A stretch of DNA of 64,000 bases from Paenibacillus auburnensis (GTDB lineage: Bacteria; Bacillota; Bacilli; Paenibacillales; Paenibacillaceae). Below are positions 43,655-52,290 of this stretch, one piece after another. The notes beneath the pieces are model-generated. The model worked only from the letters and a program-made list of their open reading frames with translations, was not told where the DNA came from and searched no databases. The position numbers and the translations under genes were made by a program. The DNA is taken from positions 372,001-436,000 of the forward strand of contig NZ_CAKMMG010000001.1 in NCBI RefSeq assembly GCF_927798115.1, written 5' to 3'. How positions within the stretch are numbered: the stretch's first letter is position 1; each line of letters starts with the position of its first letter.

Positions 43655-44737
43655 TTATCTTTTCCTTACCGTCTCGCCTTCAACCAGCACAGGCTGATAG
43701 TAGGTTTGATCGCGCAGATCCTTTTTCCCCTGCAGCTTCTTAATGACCCAATCGGCGGCATCCCGTCCCATTTGTTCCTGAGGGTGGGTCAAGGTCGTCA
43801 GTGTGATGTTCGCATTTTTAGCAATATAAGAATTATCCTGGCCAATAATGGACAACTCTCCGGGAACCGGGATATCAAGTTGTCTGCACACCTGTACGAC
43901 TTCCAAGCCAACCTCATCGTTATAACACACAATTGCGGTTAATCCGCCTCTATTTTCGTTCAGGAAGTTCTTTAAGTTGGCGGACAGCTCCTGCTTCGTC
44001 TCGGTATAGAAAGATAGCACCTGTTCCGGGTGAAACCGTAGCTTGGCTTCTCCGAGGGCTTTGATATAGCCTTTCATCCGGTACTTTCCCTGCAAATCAT
44101 CCATTTTGGCAATGATCCCGATCTGTGTGTGCCCGTTTGAGATCAATTCCTTAGTAGCCAGGTAGCTGGACTGAACGTCATCGAGGCAAAAGAAAGGAAC
44201 CTCCAATTCCTCATAATAAGCATTAATCATGATGAACGGGACGTCCTGTTCCTTGAACGTCAGGTAGTAGGCGATGTTCGGATTGTACAGGTTACTTTTC
44301 GTAGGTTCTATGATCAGACCGTCCACCCCAAAGGACAGCATCATCTCCAATGCTTTCTTTTCCTGGGCGACATCATTATTTGTACTAGCCAGCAGCAAGG
44401 AATAATCATCTTCGTTCAATCTGGACTCAATCCCGCGGATAATGGAGGGGAAGATGTAATCAGAGATGTAGGTCGTGATGACGCCGATTGTTTTATTATT
44501 GGAATTCCCGCCGGTTTTGGAGCGGAACTGATTGCTAACATAAGTGCCGGAGCCTTTCTCACTTCGCAGGAAACCTTCATTTGCCAGCTCCAAAATCGCT
44601 TTTCGTACCGTCTGCCGGCTGACTTGATACATCTCTTGCAGAGCAGATTCCGTCGGGATCTGGTTCCCTACGCTGTATGTTCCTGAAAGAATATTGCTTT
44701 TTATATCTTCAAGGATGACCTGATACTTTGGTTTCAC
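43655..44737 (-). CDS. araR: AraR-type arabinose repressor (GntR HTH + LacI-type sensor domain)
   Basis: A 360-residue chimeric regulator. Residues about 1-70 are a GntR winged helix (PTESALQEMYQVSRQTVRKAI, then EGFLRSEKGSGTYV), and from about 85 a LacI/GalR periplasmic-binding-like sensor domain follows (IGVITTYISDYIFPSIIRGI-type start). This fusion is the mark of AraR, which represses arabinose genes until L-arabinose binds. It is divergent from the kinase-araD-araA genes, with three AraR-like sites in the shared 290-bp gap. The start is GTG with AAGAAGGAG upstream on the minus strand. One of the sites is close to its own promoter region, so autoregulation is plausible. Confidence 0.92.
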   Translation of the reverse strand: MKPKYQVILEDIKSNILSGTYSVGNQIPTESALQEMYQVSRQTVRKAILELANEGFLRSEKGSGTYVSNQFRSKTGGNSNNKTIGVITTYISDYIFPSIIRGIESRLNEDDYSLLLASTNNDVAQEKKALEMMLSFGVDGLIIEPTKSNLYNPNIAYYLTFKEQDVPFIMINAYYEELEVPFFCLDDVQSSYLATKELISNGHTQIGIIAKMDDLQGKYRMKGYIKALGEAKLRFHPEQVLSFYTETKQELSANLKNFLNENRGGLTAIVCYNDEVGLEVVQVCRQLDIPVPGELSIIGQDNSYIAKNANITLTTLTHPQEQMGRDAADWVIKKLQGKKDLRDQTYYQPVLVEGETVRKR

Positions 44738-44790
44738 ACGACTCCTTCTTTCCTGGTTGTTCTAATACTACTTTGTCGTTCCGTAATAGT

Positions 44791-44800
44791 TGTATGTACA
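44791..44800. promoter_or_regulatory. AraR-like operator 1 (araR side)
   Basis: TGTATGTACA matches the AraR core TGTACGTACA in 9 of 10 positions, flanked by T/A-rich bases. It is 54 bp upstream of the araR start, suitable for autorepression. Confidence 0.55.
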
Positions 44801-44897
44801 TATTCTAGCACAGTTATGAACAAATTATAATCCATCGTCTTACATGTCCATAAATTTGCGGAGGATTATCAGAAAAATGTCGCTTGTTCAGGATATT

Positions 44898-44907
44898 TGT
44901 ATGTATA
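44898..44907. promoter_or_regulatory. AraR-like operator 2
   Basis: TGTATGTATA, 8 of 10 positions to TGTACGTACA, preceded by ATT. It is centred 32 bp, about three helical turns, from operator 3, so cooperative binding is possible. Confidence 0.45.
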
Positions 44908-44921
44908 ACTATTAAAGTGTG

Positions 44922-44950
44922 TTGACAAATGTACGAACAAAAAATATACT
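44922..44950 (+). promoter_or_regulatory. sigma-A promoter of the arabinose operon
   Basis: TTGACA (44922-44927), exactly 17 bp, TATACT (44945-44950): near-consensus. An AraR-like site lies in the spacer. Confidence 0.85.
44930..44939. promoter_or_regulatory. AraR-like operator 3 within the promoter spacer
   Basis: TGTACGAACA matches TGTACGTACA in 9 of 10 positions, between -35 and -10 of the arabinose operon promoter, where bound repressor would block RNA polymerase. Confidence 0.6.
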
Positions 44951-44965
44951 TGAGCAGTAAATAAG

Positions 44966-44979
44966 GGAAAGCGCCTTCT
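44966..44979. promoter_or_regulatory. cre-like site (CcpA) downstream of the promoter
   Basis: GGAAAGCGCCTTCT matches the palindromic cre TGAAAGCGCTTTCA in 11 of 14 positions. It starts about 10 bp after the expected transcription start, suited to carbon catabolite repression by blocking elongation. Confidence 0.5.
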
Positions 44980-45029
44980 TTCAATATTATAGCGAATAAA
45001 ACAGTTGTTCAGAGAGGAGTAACGTGTGC

Positions 45030-46643
45030 ATGGATCAAGACATTAAACAAGCGATACTCAAGGGAGAAACCTCACTGGGTATCGAATTTGGATCCACACG
45101 TATCAAGGCAGTGCTGATTGATCATCGTTTTGAGACAATCGCATCTGGTAGTTATGAGTGGGAGAACCTCCTGGCAGACGGATATTGGACGTACAACTTG
45201 GAGAGTATTATCTATGGTCTGCAAGAGGCATACAGTGGAATGAAGCAAGAGGTTGAACGGAAATATGGAATCACGATCCGGACAGTGGGGTCGATTGGAT
45301 TCTCCGCAATGATGCACGGCTATATGGCTTTTGACAGCGAGGGTAAGCTGCTTGTTCCGTTCCGGACCTGGCGTAATGCGACTACGGGTGCTGCAGCAAA
45401 AGAATTAACGGATATATTTAAATTTAACATTCCTGAGCGGTGGAGTATTGCTCACTTATATCAAGCTATTTTGAATAAAGAAGAGCATGTCCCCCGTATT
45501 GACTTTGTTACGACGCTGGCCGGTTATATTCACTGGCTGCTGACCGGTAATAAGACCATTGGTATCGGTGATGCTTCCGGTATGTTACCGATTGATGAAG
45601 CTACTCATGATTTCAATGAAACGATGGTTAAGCAGTTTGACGAACTTGTTGCGGCAAAAGGCTACTCCTGGAAGCTGAAGGATATTCTTCCTGAGGTTAA
45701 TGTTTCAGGCCAGCAGGCAGGTGTGCTCACCGCAGCAGGTGCCAAAATCCTAGATAAATCCGAAAACCTGCAGCCGGGTATTCCGCTTTGTCCTCCAGAA
45801 GGGGATGCGGGAACAGGGATGGTCGCCACGAACAGTGTAAGAAAACGGACGGGTAATGTCTCGGTGGGAACTTCGGTTTTTGCTATGCTTGTATTGGAGC
45901 AGGAGCTTTCGGCGGTATATCCGGAGATTGATATGGTAACTACGCCAAATGGCAATCCGGTCGGAATGGTTCATGCCAACAACTGCTCAAGTGATATCAA
46001 TGCCTGGCTGGGCTTGTTCCGTGAATTCTATGAAGCCATGGGACAGAAGGCGGATGTCAATCATTTATACGGTGTGATGTTCAATAAGGCTTTGGAGGCA
46101 GATCCGGACGGTGGCGGCTTGCTTAGCTATGGTTATTTCTCGGGAGAGAATATCACTGGTATCGAGAAGGGCCGGCCGCTGTTTGTCCGTTCCCCTGAGA
46201 GCCGCTTCAATCTGGCTAACTTCATGCGCACTCATCTGTTTACTGCTTTTGGCGCTTTGAAAATCGGAATGGATATTCTAACGAAGCGGGAAAATGTCGC
46301 CATTGACAGCATTCTGGCACACGGCGGATTATTTAAAACTCCGATTGTCGGGCAAAAAATTGTTGCAGCTGCGCTAAATGTACCTGTGTCGGTAATGTCG
46401 ACAGCGGGAGAAGGCGGAGCATGGGGGATGGCTATTCTGGCTTCTTACATGAGTAACAAGGAACAGCAGGAAAGCCTGGAAGACTTCCTCGACCAAAAAG
46501 TATTTAAAGATGCTGAGGGCCAGGAAATTTATCCTGACGGCTCCGATGTGAAGGGCTTTGAGACATTTATGGAACGCTACACTCAGGGTCTGGCCATTGA
46601 GCAGGCTGCTGTAGATAATCTAGTGGAGAACCGGAGGGGTTAG
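45030..46643 (+). CDS. FGGY-family carbohydrate kinase, probable L-ribulokinase
   Basis: A 537-residue FGGY sugar kinase. The N-terminal phosphate-binding strand is [17 protein letters not shown]; a middle block has [10 protein letters not shown]; the C-terminal domain has [25 protein letters not shown] and the adenine-binding [12 protein letters not shown]. It lacks close similarity to the classic AraB pattern and such genes are often annotated as xylulokinase, but the location in front of araD and araA and behind an AraR-controlled promoter argues for L-ribulose as substrate (inference). ATG 45030 is chosen; the GTG at 45024 is only about five bases from AGAGAGGAG. It ends one base before the araD start. 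Confidence 0.85.
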   Translation: MDQDIKQAILKGETSLGIEFGSTRIKAVLIDHRFETIASGSYEWENLLADGYWTYNLESIIYGLQEAYSGMKQEVERKYGITIRTVGSIGFSAMMHGYMAFDSEGKLLVPFRTWRNATTGAAAKELTDIFKFNIPERWSIAHLYQAILNKEEHVPRIDFVTTLAGYIHWLLTGNKTIGIGDASGMLPIDEATHDFNETMVKQFDELVAAKGYSWKLKDILPEVNVSGQQAGVLTAAGAKILDKSENLQPGIPLCPPEGDAGTGMVATNSVRKRTGNVSVGTSVFAMLVLEQELSAVYPEIDMVTTPNGNPVGMVHANNCSSDINAWLGLFREFYEAMGQKADVNHLYGVMFNKALEADPDGGGLLSYGYFSGENITGIEKGRPLFVRSPESRFNLANFMRTHLFTAFGALKIGMDILTKRENVAIDSILAHGGLFKTPIVGQKIVAAALNVPVSVMSTAGEGGAWGMAILASYMSNKEQQESLEDFLDQKVFKDAEGQEIYPDGSDVKGFETFMERYTQGLAIEQAAVDNLVENRRG

Positions 46644-46644
46644 T

Positions 46645-47340
46645 GTGTTAGAGCAACTGAAGGAAGAAGTATTTCAGGCGAATCTGGATTTGCCTAAGCA
46701 TGGACTCGTGAAATACACCTGGGGAAACGTGAGCGCCGTTGACCGTGAAAGCCGCTTATTTGTTATCAAACCCAGCGGTGTAAATTACGACAAGATGAAG
46801 GCTAGTGACATGGTCGTTGTTGATTTTGACGGCAATGTCGTTGAAGGGGATATGAGACCTTCTTCGGATACACCGACCCATGCCGTACTGTATAAGCATT
46901 ACGAGGAGATCGGCGGTATTGTGCACACACATTCGACCTGGGCGACCATTTGGGCTCAAGCAGGGTTGGATGTACCTGTAATGGGGACTACTCATGCAGA
47001 CACCTTCTATGGTTCTGTGCCTTGTGCCCGGTTCTTAACCCAAGAGGAGATTGACCGTGGTTATGAAGCGGAAACCGGCCGTGTCATCATTGAGACGTTT
47101 GAGCAGCGTGGGCTGGATATTTTAGCAGTACCCGGTGTTCTGCTTAAAGGCCATGCTCCTTTCACCTGGGGCAAAGATGCGAAATCCGCAGTTATGAATA
47201 GCGTCGTGCTTGAAGAGGTTTCAAAAATGAACTTGTTCGCACGGCAGTTGAACAGCTTCGCTGAGGAATTGCCGCAGCGTATTCTGGATAAGCACTATTT
47301 GCGCAAACACGGGAAAGACGCCTACTACGGGCAGAAGTAG
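46645..47340 (+). CDS. araD: L-ribulose-5-phosphate 4-epimerase
   Basis: A class II aldolase/epimerase fold protein of 231 residues that turns L-ribulose-5-phosphate into D-xylulose-5-phosphate. Zinc-site and phosphate-site motifs: [41 protein letters not shown] and [13 protein letters not shown]. The GTG start follows GGAGGGG. It directly follows the kinase; the isomerase comes 282 bp later after a structured spacer. With kinase and isomerase it makes the complete bacterial arabinose route into the pentose phosphate pathway, where rpe (28728) acts next. Confidence 0.95.
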   Translation: MLEQLKEEVFQANLDLPKHGLVKYTWGNVSAVDRESRLFVIKPSGVNYDKMKASDMVVVDFDGNVVEGDMRPSSDTPTHAVLYKHYEEIGGIVHTHSTWATIWAQAGLDVPVMGTTHADTFYGSVPCARFLTQEEIDRGYEAETGRVIIETFEQRGLDILAVPGVLLKGHAPFTWGKDAKSAVMNSVVLEEVSKMNLFARQLNSFAEELPQRILDKHYLRKHGKDAYYGQK

Positions 47341-47411
47341 TACAAACCAATAAATTGAACTTGGAAATATATAACTTGGGATAAGTAGCGGAAGGGAATT
47401 TTGGAACTGTA

Positions 47412-47520
47412 GGAGCGTTAGCGTCCGCCTGAAAGCATTCCGAAGGAAAGCTAGCATCGTAAGCATAAGCCGTCTGCGGATTTCAACCGTGAAAACGGAA
47501 TGAATCAAGAAATCTGCAGA
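47412..47520. repeat. structured intergenic element between araD and araA
   Basis: GGAGCGTTAGCGTCC (47412-47426) is a small imperfect palindrome. TCTGCGGATTTC (47473-47484) pairs over its whole length with GAAATCTGCAGA (47509-47520, one G-U pair), and inside lies CCGT-GAAA-ACGG (47487-47498), a perfect stem with a GNRA loop. There is no T-run and no ORF. The wording of this element resembles intergenic repeats I remember from Paenibacillus genomes, but there is only one copy in this window. The rest of the 47341-47622 gap shows nothing recognisable. Confidence 0.55.
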
Positions 47521-47622
47521 CAACAGCGGCCGTAAGTCCAAATATTCTCTGTAGCCACGGCCAATCACAAAAAAAGAATAATCAAAAGTTCAATCTATAA
47601 AACAATGAAAAGAGGATGAATA

Positions 47623-49047
47623 ATGTCAACAGCAGGAACAAAAGTATTCTGGTTTGTCGTAGGTTCACAACATCTGTACGGGGAAGAAGCACTCGCGGAA
47701 GTAAAAGCTAATGCACAAGTAATGACAGATGCCCTGAATGAAAGCGGCGTTCTTCCATACCCGTTGGTACTGCAGGATCTGGCCGTTAGTGCAGACAAAA
47801 TCACTACCCTCATGAAGGAAGTCAACTATCGTGACGAGGTTGCCGGGGTTATTACCTGGATGCATACCTTCTCCCCTGCAAAAATGTGGATCCGCGGGAC
47901 TAAATTACTGCAGAAGCCGCTGCTACATCTGGCTACGCAATACAATGAAAGTATTCCTTGGGCTACCATCGACATGGACTTCATGAACCTCAACCAGGCT
48001 GCTCATGGTGACCGTGAATATGGATTTATCAATGCCCGTCTGAAAAAACAGAATAAAGTGGTAGTAGGGTACTGGGGACGTGCAGAAGTTCAGAAGCAAA
48101 TCGCTGAGTGGATGGATGTAGCGGTTGCTTACAACGAAAGCTTCACGATCAAGGTTGCACGCTTTGGCGATAACATGCGTAATGTTGGCGTAACCGAAGG
48201 CGACAAGGTAGAAGCGCAGATTCAATTTGGCTGGACCGTTGACTACTTCGGCATCGGCGACCTTGTTCAATACGTAAATGCTGTAAAAGAAGAAGATATC
48301 GATGCTCTGTTTGCTGAGTATGCGGAACTTTATGACTTCGAATATGGATCATACAGCAAGGAAGCCTGGGAAGCCAGCGTAAAAGTTCAGGCGAGCTATG
48401 AAATTGCCCTCAAACGCTTCCTGGATAATGGCGGTTATACAGCCTTCACAACGAACTTCGAAGATCTCTATGGAATGAAACAGCTTCCGGGTCTGGCTGT
48501 TCAGCGTCTGATGGCACAAGGATACGGTTTCGCTGGAGAAGGGGACTGGAAGACTGCAGCACTCGATCGTCTGCTCAAAGTAATGAGCCACAACCAGAAC
48601 ACCGGATTCATGGAAGATTACACTTATGAATTGGCTGCAGGTCAGGAATCGATTCTGCAATCCCACATGCTTGAGGTTGATCCGACACTGGCCAGCAATA
48701 AACCTAAGGTCCTCGTATCTCCGCTCGGTATCGGCGATCGTGAAGATCCGGCCCGTCTGGTGTTTGACGGTAAGGCAGGAGATGGCGTGGTTGTTTCCAT
48801 GGCTGACTTCGGCACGCATTACAAGCTGCTGATTAATGAGGTTACTGCCTTTGAACCGACAGTTCCTGCTCCAAATCTTCCTGTAGCCCGTGTACTCTGG
48901 AACGTGAAGCCAAACTTCCAGGACGGGGTTAAAGCATGGATTGAAAACGGCGGCGGTCACCACACTGTGGTTTCCTTGAATCTGACGACAGACCAAATCG
49001 TTACTTATGCCAAGCTGGTTAACCTGGATTACGTAGTCATTAAATAA
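47623..49047 (+). CDS. araA: L-arabinose isomerase
   Basis: A 474-residue Mn2+-dependent enzyme converting L-arabinose to L-ribulose. The N-terminus [17 protein letters not shown] is the family signature; [12 protein letters not shown] and the active-site stretches FMEDYTYEL and [13 protein letters not shown] carry the conserved Glu and His metal ligands, with a further His pair in GGGHHTVVS near the end. The ribosome binding site AGAGGATG precedes the ATG. It is last in the operon, closed by a strong terminator, and separated from araD by the structured spacer, so it may have its own expression level. Confidence 0.96.
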   Translation: MSTAGTKVFWFVVGSQHLYGEEALAEVKANAQVMTDALNESGVLPYPLVLQDLAVSADKITTLMKEVNYRDEVAGVITWMHTFSPAKMWIRGTKLLQKPLLHLATQYNESIPWATIDMDFMNLNQAAHGDREYGFINARLKKQNKVVVGYWGRAEVQKQIAEWMDVAVAYNESFTIKVARFGDNMRNVGVTEGDKVEAQIQFGWTVDYFGIGDLVQYVNAVKEEDIDALFAEYAELYDFEYGSYSKEAWEASVKVQASYEIALKRFLDNGGYTAFTTNFEDLYGMKQLPGLAVQRLMAQGYGFAGEGDWKTAALDRLLKVMSHNQNTGFMEDYTYELAAGQESILQSHMLEVDPTLASNKPKVLVSPLGIGDREDPARLVFDGKAGDGVVVSMADFGTHYKLLINEVTAFEPTVPAPNLPVARVLWNVKPNFQDGVKAWIENGGGHHTVVSLNLTTDQIVTYAKLVNLDYVVIK

Positions 49048-49070
49048 TTCAGAAGTTATCAGCTTCCAGA

Positions 49071-49108
49071 AGCATTGGGTTCCTTTACAGGACCCAATGC
49101 TTTTTTTT
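49071..49108 (+). terminator. intrinsic terminator after araA
   Basis: AGCATTGGGTTCC pairs with GGACCCAATGCT and is followed by eight T. Confidence 0.93.
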
Positions 49109-49257
49109 GATGATATGGGTGAAGATATACAAAGCCGGTTTGCCAAAAGCATGTCCATCCGGTTCACTTTCGTGTATGTGAGGTAAAGGTTAAGGAAAGA
49201 ACTTCATAGGTCAACAAAATTTTGCTGGTTCTACTACTGTGAGGAGGAAGCAGAGAT

Positions 49258-50049
49258 ATGACAGATCAAAAGCTTGCAGGCAAGGTAGCGATTGTAACAG
49301 GCGGGGGTTCGGGTATCGGACGGGCATCGGTGCTGGAGTTCGCCAGAAACGGTGCTAAAGTCGTGATGCTGGACCGTACTCCGGAACATGCCGAAAAAGT
49401 AAAACGGCAGATCGAACAGGAAGGCGGGGAAGCCTTTGTAATAGCCTGTGATATCGAGCACCCGCAGCAGGTGGAAGAAGCGGTGAAACAGGCTGCCGAG
49501 AAGTGGGGGCGGCTGGATATCGTCTTTGCCAATGCCGGAATTAACGGGGCAATGACACCGATTGAGACGATGGATATCGAAGCCTGGGACCAGACGATTC
49601 ATATTAATCTACGCGGAACGTTTGCAACCGTTAAATATGCGATCCCCTATATGAAGGAGAAGGGCGGCAGCATTCTGATCAACAGCTCGATCAACGGTAA
49701 CCGCGTATTCTCAAATATCGGATTCTCGGCATACAGCACGACTAAGGCCGGCCAGGTTGCTTTTATGAAAATGGCGGCGCTGGAGCTGGCGCAATACAAA
49801 ATCAGAGTCAATGCTATCTGCCCGGGTGCGATCAAAACTAATATTGATGACAACACCTATCCATCCGAGGATCTGAAAGAAGTGCAGATTGAAGTGAACT
49901 TCCCGGATGGCGGACAGCCACTGGAGGATGGACCGGGACGGCCTGATCAGGTGGCCAAGCTGGCGCTGTTCCTGGCCTCGGAAGATTCAGATCACATTAC
50001 TGGCACAGAAATCTATTGCGACGGTGCAGAATCGCTGCTGCATGGCTAG
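49258..50049 (+). CDS. short-chain dehydrogenase/reductase
   Basis: A 263-residue classical SDR. The NAD(P)-binding motif TGGGSGIGRA is near residue 15, followed by NAG (FANAGINGA) and the catalytic Tyr/Lys of YSTTK with an upstream Ser (INSSINGN). An acidic residue (MLDRTPE) after the second strand suggests NAD rather than NADP as cofactor. The C-terminal GTEIYCDGAESLLHG is typical. The ribosome binding site GAGGAGGAAG is strong. The substrate is unknown. It stands alone, after the araA terminator and before a palindromic repeat. Confidence 0.9.
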   Translation: MTDQKLAGKVAIVTGGGSGIGRASVLEFARNGAKVVMLDRTPEHAEKVKRQIEQEGGEAFVIACDIEHPQQVEEAVKQAAEKWGRLDIVFANAGINGAMTPIETMDIEAWDQTIHINLRGTFATVKYAIPYMKEKGGSILINSSINGNRVFSNIGFSAYSTTKAGQVAFMKMAALELAQYKIRVNAICPGAIKTNIDDNTYPSEDLKEVQIEVNFPDGGQPLEDGPGRPDQVAKLALFLASEDSDHITGTEIYCDGAESLLHG

Positions 50050-50104
50050 ATCATTCTAAATCAGGGCAGCCGGGCATAAAATAAACAGAATAGTTCCTTA
50101 TCTG

Positions 50105-50191
50105 AAGAAACGGATTCCGTCCGCGGCAGTCCTGCATAGCCCTCAGCGGCTGATATGCAGTTTGCGGCAGGCCGGCAATACGTTTCTTCTT
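50105..50191. repeat. dispersed palindromic repeat, copy C
   Basis: AAGAAACG (50105-50112) pairs with CGTTTCTT (50181 onward, with CTT repeated as in copies A and B). Inside, CCGC (50121-50124) pairs with GCGG (50164-50167) and CTGCATA (50132-50138) with TATGCAG (50154-50160). It follows the SDR gene by 55 bp and may also end its transcript. Confidence 0.6.
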
Positions 50192-50266
50192 GCTATAAAT
50201 AAACTAAAGCTTTTGCACCGTTTTCAGGTATACTAATCCTATCTGTTTTTTATATTAGGAGGAATT

Positions 50267-50989
50267 ATGAGTATTGATTTGCACACGGAATCGATTGTAA
50301 AACTGCTTGTGGCCATGCTGTTCGGGCTGTTCATCGGTATTGACCGGCAATTGAAGCAGAAACCGCTGGGGATTCGGACCAGTATGGTCATTAGTATTGC
50401 AAGCTGTCTGGTTACACTTGTCTCCATTCATGCTTACGACAAATTCGGAGGGAATGAGCATCCCAATATGGACCCGATGCGTCTGGCGGCGCAGATCGTC
50501 AGCGGGATCGGTTTCCTGGGGGCAGGCGTTATCCTGCGTAGAGGCGGGGATGCCATATCGGGTCTGACTTCTGCAGCACTAATCTGGACGGCTTCCGGGA
50601 TCGGAATTGCGGTTGGCGCCGGTTTTTATGTAGAAGCGGGTTATGCGGTTGTGCTGCTGATGTTCGCGGTCAATGCAGTCCCTCTGTTAATCAAAGCGGT
50701 TGGCCCGGAAGTGCTGAACAAGCATGAAATTTCAGTGAAAATTATTATGGAGCCGAACTATGTTTTGACCGAGGTGATTCAGAAAATTGAAGGGCGGCAG
50801 ATGACCGAACAACGGAAAACACGGAGTCCCGGCCGGACCATCCGGCGGATGAAAATTAAAGATCTGGATGACGGCAGACAGCTGATCGATATGGTATTGT
50901 CCGCGCCGGACCGGGATTATGCTACGGAAATCTATTATGATGTGAAGAAAATCGAACATGTGATGAGCGTAGAAGTCGAACAGTTATAA
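50267..50989 (+). CDS. MgtC/SapB family membrane protein
   Basis: A 240-residue protein with four to five membrane helices in the first 150 residues and a soluble C-terminal domain. The MgtC family signature is visible as LLVAMLFGLFIGIDRQLKQK-like N-terminus, GIRTSMVISIASCLVTL and QIVSGIGFLGAGVILR. The C-terminal part (about 155-240) contains a basic patch and ends in a small alpha/beta domain. Family roles include Mg2+ homeostasis and modulation of F-type ATP synthase; which applies here is unknown. The ribosome binding site AGGAGGAA is strong. Confidence 0.9.
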   Translation: MSIDLHTESIVKLLVAMLFGLFIGIDRQLKQKPLGIRTSMVISIASCLVTLVSIHAYDKFGGNEHPNMDPMRLAAQIVSGIGFLGAGVILRRGGDAISGLTSAALIWTASGIGIAVGAGFYVEAGYAVVLLMFAVNAVPLLIKAVGPEVLNKHEISVKIIMEPNYVLTEVIQKIEGRQMTEQRKTRSPGRTIRRMKIKDLDDGRQLIDMVLSAPDRDYATEIYYDVKKIEHVMSVEVEQL

Positions 50990-51073
50990 AAATGCCATGT
51001 TTCCGCTTACGCAAATGTGTTAATCTATTTAAGAGAGTCATTTTGAGATTATGGAAGGGAGAAGGAAATTACG

Positions 51074-52063
51074 ATGTCAATTACTGCTTATGAAGGACAT
51101 TATGAGGGAGAAGCTGCAGTCTGGCTGAAGGCTGGACGATATGAGGCGGCAATCCTGCCGGGGATCGGGGGGAACCTGATCTGTTTCCGCGATACCGAAA
51201 ACGGTTACCGTTTCCTGCATGAGCCGGGAGCGGAAGATATGGAGGCGTTCAAGGCCAATCCGGGAATTCACGGGATACCTGTGCTGTTTCCTCCGAACCG
51301 TTATGAAGACGGAGAGTTCCCTTGGAATGGACAAACCTACCGGTTCCCGGTGAATGAGACAGCAACTGGCAACCATTTGCATGGCTTTTTACATACGGCT
51401 GCATGGGAAGTCGAGGAATTCGGCAGCGGTAAAAGTGAAAGCTTCGTCACTGTAGCGATCAAGGTGGATGAGAATCATCCATCCTATCAATATCTGCCGT
51501 TCAAATACACCATCAAGCTGCGTTACACACTCGGTGAGGGCGGCTTGTCCCAGCAACTGCTGGTGCATAATGACGGGGAAGAACGGATGCCTTGCCTGCT
51601 GGCGTTCCATACGGCAATCAATGCACCATTCGCACCGGGAAGCACAGCTCAGGATTACCTTGTGAAGCTGACGATCGGCGAACGCTGGAATCTGAACAAT
51701 CGCATGCTGCCAACGGGTACTTTCCAGGAGCTGACCGCGGATGAGATTGCCCTGCGTGATCAAGGCGTGAATCCTTTCTACGCGGCAATGGACAACCATT
51801 ATACCGCAGTAGCTCAGAATGGCCGTAACCGTATGGAGCTTACCGACAGCAAAGCCGGCGTAACCCTGGTCTATGATGTCGGAACCTCGTACAAGCAGTG
51901 GATGATCTGGAACAATGGGGCAACCGAAGGCTTCTTCTGCCCAGAGCCGCAGATTAACCTGGTTAATGCACCGAAGGTGGACCTTCCGGCGGATGAAATC
52001 GGTTTGTTCGGCCTTGAGCCGGGCGAATACTGGGAAGAAACCAGCCGTCTGTATGTAAAATAG
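51074..52063 (+). CDS. aldose 1-epimerase (GalM-like)
   Basis: A 329-residue beta-sandwich mutarotase-like protein. Likely active-site residues: NHLHGFLHTAAWEV (first His), the second His in LLAFHTAINAPF and the C-terminal Glu region FCPEPQINLVNAP. It would interconvert alpha and beta anomers of free sugars. Its position between the arabinose genes and the sugar ABC importer fits a role in preparing aldoses (inference). The ATG follows GGAAGGGAGAAGG. A terminator follows. Confidence 0.88.
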   Translation: MSITAYEGHYEGEAAVWLKAGRYEAAILPGIGGNLICFRDTENGYRFLHEPGAEDMEAFKANPGIHGIPVLFPPNRYEDGEFPWNGQTYRFPVNETATGNHLHGFLHTAAWEVEEFGSGKSESFVTVAIKVDENHPSYQYLPFKYTIKLRYTLGEGGLSQQLLVHNDGEERMPCLLAFHTAINAPFAPGSTAQDYLVKLTIGERWNLNNRMLPTGTFQELTADEIALRDQGVNPFYAAMDNHYTAVAQNGRNRMELTDSKAGVTLVYDVGTSYKQWMIWNNGATEGFFCPEPQINLVNAPKVDLPADEIGLFGLEPGEYWEETSRLYVK

Positions 52064-52104
52064 CAGGGCTTCTCTGGGACAGCATGCTGTGCAGAGACCT
52101 AAGT

Positions 52105-52145
52105 AAGGCGGAATGCAGTGAAGTTGCTGCGTTCCGCCTTTTTTT
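52105..52145 (+). terminator. intrinsic terminator after the aldose epimerase gene
   Basis: AAGGCGGAATGCAG pairs with CTGCGTTCCGCCTT (two non-paired positions) and the T-run continues to 52145. Confidence 0.9.
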
Positions 52146-52290
52146 GCTGTTATAGGAGTAATAGGTATACGCTGAGCAGATCTTTGCACAGAATAGTGGC
52201 AGTGTATGGAGATTTTCCAGCGGGTTTTTAATGCTGTTTTAAGCAAAGTGGCGTATACTACACGTTTAGTATAGATAGGAGTGATTGTAC

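Noticed and set aside
43571..43942. 123-codon plus-strand frame after the GNAT gene
   Set aside because: It starts within the terminator hairpin and runs antisense through the sensor domain of araR.
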